64,000 nucleotides of DNA. It comes from Eutypa lata (Eukaryota > Ascomycota > Sordariomycetes > Xylariales > Diatrypaceae). The translations under genes and the position numbers were made by a program. The stretch spans positions 1,116,001 to 1,180,000 of the forward strand of contig JAKULF010000005.1 of the NCBI GenBank assembly GCA_022661535.1. Reading direction: 5' to 3'. This document shows positions 58,018-64,000 of this stretch, one piece after another. The notes under the pieces are model-generated. The model was not told the DNA's origin. It saw only the letters and a program-made list of their open reading frames with translations, and did not search any database. The first letter of the stretch is position 1; each line of letters opens with the position of its first letter.

Positions 58018-59284
58018 TCACGGCAGCACGATGTACTTCCTCAAATGCTCCGGTACCGCACCCAACAACCCCTTACTCTCGAGCCACTTATGCGAGAACA
58101 GGCGCTCGGCATACCGATACGCGCCATCGCACAGCATCGTGACGACGGTGTGCCCCGGGCCCATCAGCTCGGCGACCTCCTTGGCGGCCACGACGTTCAG
58201 CGCGCTGCTGGCCCCGAGGTACAGCCCCTCCTCGTCGAGGCACCGGTACACCATATTGACGCTCTTGTCGTCGTCGATGCGCAGGCTGTCGTCGATCAGC
58301 GCCACGTCCGGCGCCAGGTTGTCCGTCACGCGGCCCTGCCCGATCCCCTCGGTGATGCTGCCGCCGCTCCGCTCCGTCAGCTGGCCCCCGGACTGTATGT
58401 ACGAGTGCAGGACGCTGCCCGGCGGATCGGCCAGCACGGCCCGCACCCGGCCCCCCGACACCTCCTTCAGGTAGCGCGTGACGCCGGCGAAGGTGCCCCC
58501 CGTGCCCGTGGCGCACGTGAACGCGTCGACCTTACCCCCGGTCTGGGCCCAGATCTCCGGGCCCGTGGTCTCGACGTGGGCGCGCCGGTTGGCCGTGTTG
58601 TCGAACTGGTTCGTCCAGACGGCGGCGCCGGTCCCCTGCTCGGCGGCCAGCCGCTCCGCGTGCCGCTTCGCCTGGTGGTTGTAGTTCAGCGGGTTGTCGA
58701 ACGCCACCGCCGGCACCGGGTACACCTCGGCGCCCAGCAGGCGCAGCAGGTCGATCTTGCCCTGCGACTGCGTGTCCGGCATGTAGATGACGAGCCGGTA
58801 CCCCTTCGACCGGCACACGTGCGCGAGCCCGATCCCCGTGTTGCCCGCCGTCCCCTCCACCACCGTGCCGCCGGCCCGGAGGACCCCGCGCTCCTCCGCG
58901 TCCAGGACCACGTAGTGCGCCGCCCGGTCCTTGACCGAGCCCCCCGGGTTCATGAATTCCGCCTTGCCCAGGACCTCGCAGCCGGTTTGTTGCGAGAGCG
59001 TGTTGAGCCGGATTAGGGGCGTGTTGCCGATTGCTGTTGTGTGTCGTGGTTTTGCATGTGAGTCAAGTTGCTAGTCGATTGGCTACTTATGTAAAGAGGG
59101 CATTGAAGAGTAAGTTGGGGAGGGGGGGAATAAATCAAAAGGCCTCACCTCCTGTCAGCCCCTTCGCGATCCCCTGCGCCTTCGAGATTCCCAACGTATA
59201 CGGGCTCGGGTCCGCCGCGGACACGGGGGCCACGGCAGCCTTGCGCGCTGTCGTCGCGAAGCGCCGCACACTTTGCCGGAACAT
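58018..59284 (-). CDS. Cysteine synthase (O-acetylserine sulfhydrylase), mitochondrial type
   Basis: Two exons: 59284-59149 and 59033-58018, giving 383 residues. The leader [19 protein letters not shown] suggests mitochondrial import. The fold-type II PLP enzyme motifs are [10 protein letters not shown] from residue 47, the PLP Schiff-base lysine Lys80 in NPGGSVKDR, the substrate loop EGTAGNTG, the phosphate-binding loop [10 protein letters not shown], and EGIGQGRV near the C-terminal side. It joins O-acetyl-L-serine (or a close relative) with sulfide to make cysteine. The insert between strands ([12 protein letters not shown]) is the cysteine-synthase version rather than the cystathionine beta-synthase one, and there is no heme or CBS domain. 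Converges with the preceding gene, with stop codons about 390 bases apart. The minus strand is very GC-rich, which leaves a long but meaningless antisense frame. Confidence 0.92.
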
Positions 59285-61057
59285 CGTCTGTGTGTCTTTT
59301 TTGCTTTGCGATTGCGGACTGGCTGGTTCTTAGCTTGGCTTTTAGTCCGACGTCAGGAACTCACGAAAGAGGGGAAGCAGGACAATGGGAAGAGCGATTG
59401 AACGTACCTAACCTAGAACTAACCTAGAATAAAAAAGGAAGAAGGGAAAGTGTATTGGAGGTAAGGGGAAAAGGATGAGCCGCAATGAAGCTCACATGAG
59501 TTTACTAATCCCACTCTGTAGGTTACTTAGAAATTTTGGCGGGGCTCACGACTAAACATTTACCTTGCGGGCGGCCGAGTCCGGATCTCGGGAAGCACTA
59601 GAGGCTAGCTCTAGGTAGGCTCTAGTCAAATCACGTCATTTTGGTTATAAGTACTAAGATTGTATATCAATGACATTACAACTTCTTCGCGTTTCGATGA
59701 TAGGAGCAATCCTTCTATCAAATATCAATTTAGGAAAATGCAAGGATTTTCTTTCTCTACAATGTATTCACATTTACAATTCTAACGGTTCATTATTAAT
59801 AATGGAGAAAAGTTGACAATGGCATTCATGATGTTCGCACCGATTACTCCGGGAATCAGGAATAACTCATCATAGGAATGTTGAAGGTTATTACACGTAG
59901 CGTGTATTTCTGAGACGAAGCTCTATCATGATGTATGCACATAGGAAGGGTAGAGTCGGTGCCTAACCTATATTAACGACTATTAGCTCATACAAGTTCT
60001 TGAAACTTATTTTATTATCACCTATATGACAGCACGATCCTCGCTCTAAGCGTGAAGTCATGAAGATCTAGTAGCCCTTGATGTACCAGAGTGGCTTTAT
60101 TTCATTTCCCCCGAATCCCACGTAGTTTGCCCTTAAGCGAACCAAGATAGCCACCGAACATAAGACCAACATGATCGTCCGCCTATGTGTGTTTAAATGA
60201 ATCTTAGCCGATATTATATTCTAGCTTCTCGTTATTAAAGATGGCGAGGGGTGTGAAAGGTAGAAGCTAGAATGGGATTATTTGTGCGATACGCTTATAC
60301 GTCAATCTAGAGATCCCCCGGATCATAGAGAGGGGTGTTGGGGTTACCAAAGATATCATGCCATAGTGAACCACTTCTGAAAGCCCTAAAATCCTTCGGA
60401 AGTTCCTAGTACCATTACACATAACTTCACCTTGTCTCCCCGTGTTTTGCCACTCTCGCTGCCTTGGAATCTCATGTAGCATAGAGAGTGACAGGTTATT
60501 TAATACATTTGCACCCAGGTAGGTTTTGATCAAGACATAGTAGAGACGTTCTAACCCCCAATATCACAAGGCCAATATAGGCGTCGTCAAAATATATTAC
60601 GACTCGCATACCTTCCGACACTTCCACCATAATTCAACACAGTGCCTTAATATCCGAGTATACTCTCACAACCTTGACGAAACCCCTATCTTATCTTTCC
60701 CAGCGTATGCAATGTTTATACTCTTGAACAGCTCCTCCTTCTCTACCGCTTCAAGCACGCCAGTGGAGGGATCTTTCGTGCCCCAGACGCATTCGTACCC
60801 CCAGGCGAACAGTTCGTGCTCTCTCACATACTGTTCGGCAGTTGCAAAGAGTTCTCTCTACGTATTGGGCGGTATTCATTCAACGAAAACGATAAACCTT
60901 GGCACAGATATTCGGAAACATACCCGGAGATATTAAGTTGAATTTATATAAACTTGACATGACAAAAGATGCAAACATTTCATCCGAGGCACCTTGGATG
61001 GCGTTCGTCTTGGTAATGTAAGAGGCAATAAAGCTAATAGTGGATATTAGGTAGTCA
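59285..61057. other. Intergenic region with one coding fragment
   Basis: 1.8 kb left of the transposable element. AT-rich and gene-free except for the coding fragment at 60666-60857, described separately. Confidence 0.55.
60666..60857 (-). pseudogene. Orphan C-terminal coding fragment
   Basis: On the minus strand a frame with no start codon runs 63 codons to TGA at 60668-60666. It reads ELFATAEQYVREHELFAWGY, then ECVWGTKDPSTGVLEAV, then EKEELFKSINIAYAGKDKIG, which has clear protein character: amphipathic helices, balanced composition. It is preceded by TAG that can serve as a 3' splice acceptor, so it may be a last exon. It vaguely recalls antibiotic-biosynthesis-monooxygenase-like dimeric barrel proteins, but I cannot confirm that. 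No upstream exon was found in the 200 bases before the transposable element, so the 5' part has probably been lost. Confidence 0.42.
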
Positions 61058-61065
61058 GCTAATGG
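61058..61065. other. Left target-site duplication GCTAATGG
   Basis: Exact 8-base copy of the sequence at 63848-63855, immediately outside the left terminal inverted repeat. Eight bases is the length typical of hAT transposons. Confidence 0.85.
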
Positions 61066-61096
61066 CAGGGTTGAAATCAACTCAATTAAATCAACG
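61066..61096 (+). repeat. Left terminal inverted repeat
   Basis: First 17 bases identical to the reverse complement of the right end; similarity with substitutions extends to about 31 bases (both arms also share AATCAAC further in). Confidence 0.85.
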
Positions 61097-61364
61097 GCCT
61101 ACCTTATATTGATTGATTTACGTCAATCCACTACTACCCTTATTTTAATGGATTGAAGGGTTAATATTGACATATTAATGGTTATAAGATTGAAGGGGTT
61201 AATATAATTAATACATGTATTTGTTAGTAATTTACATACTAAATTAAGTACCATATATGTGGGTTATATATATAAATCCGCCAAGCTTATAACTAAAACC
61301 ATTTTGAAGCCATTACTATTACGGCGTAATTATCGTGAGTGTAAGTTTTTGGTGTTTTTAATTA

Positions 61365-61397
61365 ACCTACCTACCTACCTACCTACCTACCTACCTA
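61365..61397. repeat. (ACCT)n tract
   Basis: Eight tandem ACCT units followed by degenerate copies, and by a complementary GATAGGTAGG-type stretch up to about 61487, so the region can form a hairpin. Confidence 0.85.
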
Positions 61398-61613
61398 TTT
61401 ACTTATCCTACCTATCCTACCTATCCAGCTTAGTATAGGTAAGATAAGTAGGATAGGTAAGATAGGTATGTAAGATAGGTAGGTTAAATTTATTACACCA
61501 GTTTAAATTATTACGTAAATCTAGTTATATGGGTATAATCCCCATATATTACAAATTCAACCAATCACAGCTTACGCTTTGACTAATTTGCTTATTAACG
61601 TCAATATATTGAT

Positions 61614-61703
61614 AAAATTTTGCCGACCGCTGCGGTGCAAAAAAGTACGGCCCTTCGCAAGCTCCGGGGACTTTTTTCCGACCTCCGGGATCGGCAAAAT
61701 TTT
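61614..61703. repeat. Imperfect fold-back structure
   Basis: Arms 61614-61646 and 61670-61703 begin and end with AAAATTTTGCCGA and AAAAAAGT in inverted orientation, with a variable GC-rich middle. Loop of about 23 bases. Confidence 0.7.
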
Positions 61704-61776
61704 GCTCCGCAGGTAATGGCATTCGTCGATTCGAAAGCTGTATTTTGTATACGTAAATGGTGGCATTTATAACAGG

Positions 61777-61852
61777 ATACGCCCTTAGTTTTCGGCTTCG
61801 AATTAGCTACAGCAAGCTGACCTGAATTCAAAGCCGAAAACTAAGTCCGTAT
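61777..61852. repeat. Near-perfect inverted repeat (hairpin)
   Basis: Arms of about 29 bases (61777-61805 and 61824-61852), both including TTAGTTTTCGGCTT in inverted orientation with one or two mismatches, around an 18-base loop. Confidence 0.8.
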
Positions 61853-61904
61853 AGAAATGTCCGAAGGTGGGAAGGGTATCTTTTTTTACTTTCTTTTTAT
61901 ACGT

Positions 61905-61988
61905 TATACGGGATTCGAACCCTAGGCTCTACGGGGCTACTACTACGCATTACGGATTCTACAGATTTAGCCACTACACTACAGGCTT
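61905..61988 (-). ncRNA. tRNA-like unit inside the hAT-like element
   Basis: On the minus strand an A-box-like TAGTGTAGTGGC is followed about 45 bases on by a perfect B box GGTTCGAATCC (complement of 61911-61921). Spacing is right for a Pol III promoter, but the T stem is imperfect and no acceptor stem is evident, so a working tRNA is unlikely. It is probably a tRNA-derived SINE head or a captured, decayed tRNA. T-rich sequence follows downstream. Confidence 0.5.
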
Positions 61989-62250
61989 TTTACACTACGG
62001 GCTACACTAGTCACTGCATAGAAATCTTACACTTTATCTCCATATATATAGCCAATTTTGCGCCCGTACGTAGGTTTAGCCGACCTATAGCCGAGCCAAC
62101 TAGTCAAAAGCTAAGTAGGTGGTCAAAGCTGCCACCACCTAGCTGCACCACCTAGCTGCACCACCCTAAAGAAATCCCTAGTTAGGTGGCCAAAGCTTTA
62201 GGTCTGTAGGTCTGTAGCCTATAGGGCTGTAGGTCTGTAAGCCACCTTCA

Positions 62251-62386
62251 TACAGCTGCTACAGCCACCTACAGCTGCTACAGCCACCTACAGCTGCTAC
62301 AGCCACCTACAGCTGCTACAGCCACCTACAGCTGCTACAGCCACCTACAGCTGCTACAGCCACCTACAGCTACAGCCACCTATATA
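62251..62386. repeat. 19-bp minisatellite (TACAGCTGCTACAGCCACC)
   Basis: Six tandem units at 62251, 62270, 62289, 62308, 62327 and 62346, the last ones breaking down near 62365-62386. Each unit contains the palindrome CAGCTG. Confidence 0.92.
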
Positions 62387-62812
62387 CAGCTGTAGGTCTG
62401 TAGGCTAAAGTAATCTAGCTGTTGCAGCTCCCTATATACAGCTGTAGGTCAGCTGTAGGTCTGTAAGGCTTGTAGGTGGCTAGGAGGTCTGTAGGCTGTA
62501 GGTCTGAAGGCTTTAGATCCGTACGTGGTCAAAGCTTAAAGCTGTAGGTCTGTAAGCCGTAGCCACCTAGCTGCTGCCACCTACAGCTGGAGCTACCTTA
62601 AAGCTGCTACAGCCACCTTAAAGCTGCTATAGCCACTTATATACAGCTGTAGGTCTATAGCTTTATAGGTCCGGAAGGTGGCTGGTAAGTGGCTAGTAGG
62701 TCTGTAAGCTGTAAATCTGTAGCCTTTAGGTCTGTAGGTGGTCAAAGCTTTAGGTGTAAGCTGTAGGGTAGGTCTGCAAGCTACTGCTGTTACCGTACAG
62801 TTGCTACTGCCC

Positions 62813-62870
62813 GCGTCAGCTGTCACAGCCCCCGTCAGCTGTCACAGCCCCCGTCAGCTGTCACAGCCCC
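62813..62870. repeat. Second 19-bp minisatellite (GTCAGCTGTCACAGCCCCC)
   Basis: Three copies with period 19 at 62815, 62834 and 62853. It has the same period as the array at 62251 and also carries CAGCTG plus CACAGCC, so the two are probably related. Confidence 0.85.
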
Positions 62871-63246
62871 TATAACTGCTGCCACTGTACAGCTGTTATA
62901 GCCACTTACACCTGTAGGTCTAAAAGCTGTAGGTTTATACGCTACAGGGTAGGTCTGAAAGCTGTAGGTCTATACGCTGCAGGGTAGGTTTGTAAGCCAC
63001 CTAGCTGCTGCCACCTACAGCTTTTAGACCTACAGCTGCTACAGTCACTTACAGCTGCTACAGCTACTTATATACAGCTGTAGGTCAGCTGTAGGGTAGG
63101 TTTGCAAGCTACCTAGCTGCTGCTACCGTACAGCTGCTACAGCCACCTACAGCTGTAAATTTGTAGGTTTGTAGGTTTAAAAGCTGTAGGTCTGTAGGCT
63201 GTAGGTCTGTAAGCTGTAGATCTAAAAGCTGTAGGGTAGGTCTGTA

Positions 63247-63440
63247 GGCTGTAGGTCTGAAAGCTGCAGGGTAGGTCTGTAGGTCTGTAAGTCTGTAAGC
63301 TGTAGGTCTGAAAGCTGTAGGGTAGGTCTGTAGGCTGTAGATCTAAAAGCTGCAGGGTAGGTCTGTAGGTCTGTAAGTCTGTAAGCTGTAGGTCTGAAAG
63401 CTGTAGGGTAGGTCTGTAGGCTGTAGATCTAAAAGCTGTA
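63247..63440. repeat. 86-bp tandem repeat built from AGGTCTGTAGG-like units
   Basis: GGCTGTAG blocks start at 63247, 63333 and 63419, giving an 86-base higher-order period. Inside, shorter TGTAGGTCTG/AAAGCTGTAGG units recur, and diverged copies extend from about 62170 to 63450. Confidence 0.85.
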
Positions 63441-63816
63441 GGTTGTAGGTGGTCAAAGCTAAGTGGCCCATAAAACCTGAAGGATGCACCCAATCAAAGT
63501 GCTGAATCTTTTTTAGGACCAATCAAATCCCTAGCGCCATTTTAGCTCCGAACTAAGGGCCACTAGTTGAATTCTGGCCCATTTAAATCCCTTATCAGCC
63601 CGAATTCGACCAATCCGCGAAGGATATTCTTATCAATATCCGCTATTCGTGCCAACCCTGATTTTACTCCGAATTTTACGGTTAATTTTCGAGGAACTCA
63701 GAATAAAAATGTCCTTCGGACATGATAATTAACGTCAATATGGCTTCATTATTGATTAACGTCAATATTCAAAAAGTCAATATTGGTTAATGGATGACCA
63801 ATATCGTTGATCAACG

Positions 63817-63847
63817 GGTTGATTGCGTTAAGTTGATTTCAACCCTG
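63817..63847 (-). repeat. Right terminal inverted repeat
   Basis: Reverse complement begins CAGGGTTGAAATCAACT and mirrors the left end of the element. Confidence 0.85.
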
Positions 63848-63855
63848 GCTAATGG
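63848..63855. other. Right target-site duplication GCTAATGG
   Basis: Exact match of the left flank at 61058-61065. Confidence 0.85.
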
Positions 63856-64000
63856 ACAGTGGTTGGCCCGTAGCTCGAACCCGTGACTAATCCTTGGCGC
63901 TGATAGGCATAATTCCCCTTCCTGTGCCTCTGTTCTGCTCGCTCTCACTCAACCGCACCGGAAGTGTCGTGCACCAAACCACGTACAATACCCTCCATGG
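63856..64000. other. Right flank of the element
   Basis: 145 bases; no gene can be called. A CGAACCC string at 63873 resembles part of a B box on the minus strand but lacks partners. Confidence 0.5.

Larger units (their letters stand above)
61066..63847. mobile_element. Non-autonomous hAT-like DNA transposon, 2.78 kb
   Basis: Bounded by terminal inverted repeats that share their outer 17 bases (CAGGGTTGAAATCAACT) and remain similar for about 30. It is flanked by an exact 8-bp duplication. The CAGGG start plus 8-bp target duplication is characteristic of the hAT superfamily. The interior has no transposase frame; it consists of subterminal ACGTCAATAT-type motifs near both ends, fold-back structures, a tRNA-like unit, a (CTAC)n tract and several minisatellites. 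It would need a transposase supplied elsewhere. The exact duplication suggests that insertion was recent on the scale of local decay. Confidence 0.85.

Noticed and set aside
58045..59016. 323-codon plus-strand frame opposite the cysteine synthase
   Set aside because: Antisense shadow of a GC-rich gene; composition is Arg/Pro/Ala-biased without domains.
62251..62386. Regular repeat array considered as a CRISPR-like array
   Set aside because: Units are contiguous without unique spacers, and the genome is eukaryotic; this is a minisatellite.
63137..63493. 118-codon minus-strand frame rich in Tyr, Arg, Pro, Thr and Leu
   Set aside because: It is a translation of the 86-bp minisatellite; the composition follows the repeat, so it is not a gene.

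Overview
The window is nuclear DNA of a filamentous ascomycete (Pezizomycotina, most likely Sordariomycetes; the class is inferred from gene types and was not tested). Evidence: short GT-AG introns of about 50-190 bp with CTAAC/CTGAC-like branch points, fungus-specific families (gEgh16/MAS3-like secreted protein, HET domain, TRK K+ transporter), Stm1, Pus7 and Ssl2 orthologues, and many (GGTA)n/(CATA)n microsatellites. Genes are sparse on the left, with long gene-free stretches, and denser from about 28 kb on.

Layout: 1-249 (-) 5' end of a gEgh16-like secreted protein; 3383-4129 (-) acidic protein with two CxxC pairs; 5451-6952 (-) STM1-like ribosome-associated protein, six exons; 6953-15138 gene-free; 15139-16579 (-) Pap1-type bZIP factor; 16580-22552 gene-free; 22553-24251 (-) epoxide hydrolase; 25144-26117 (-) short-chain dehydrogenase; 27923-30143 (+) Ser/Pro-rich basic protein with a KEN motif; 31099-33705 (+) LIM-type zinc protein whose frame is cut by two in-frame TAG codons; 34451-36276 (+) HET-domain gene also cut by a TAG; 39369-39830 (+) small secreted protein; 40732-43884 (+) PUS7 pseudouridine synthase with a large insertion; 44810-47356 (+) SSL2/XPB helicase; 50040-52538 (+) TRK potassium transporter; 55038-55895 (-) mitochondrial ribosomal protein bL19m, divergent from 56316-57629 (+) a probable mitochondrial helical protein; 58018-59284 (-) a cysteine synthase with a likely mitochondrial leader; 60666-60857 (-) an orphan coding fragment.

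The right end holds the most striking structure: a 2.78-kb DNA element at 61066-63847 with hAT-type terminal inverted repeats (17 identical outer bases starting CAGGG) flanked by an exact 8-bp target duplication GCTAATGG. It has no transposase. It is filled with minisatellites (19-bp and 86-bp periods), two fold-back structures and a tRNA-like A-box/B-box unit. A second tRNA-like unit lies at about 54.53-54.64 kb.

Functional themes: housekeeping genes (transcription and repair, tRNA/mRNA modification, mitochondrial translation, sulfur assimilation, K+ uptake) alternate with accessory genes (secreted proteins, HET, detoxification-type enzymes). The LIM and HET loci carry three in-frame TAG codons, each one C-to-T step from CAG, which suggests decay of both genes. 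TAG is also the normal terminator of several intact genes here, so code reassignment is not supported.
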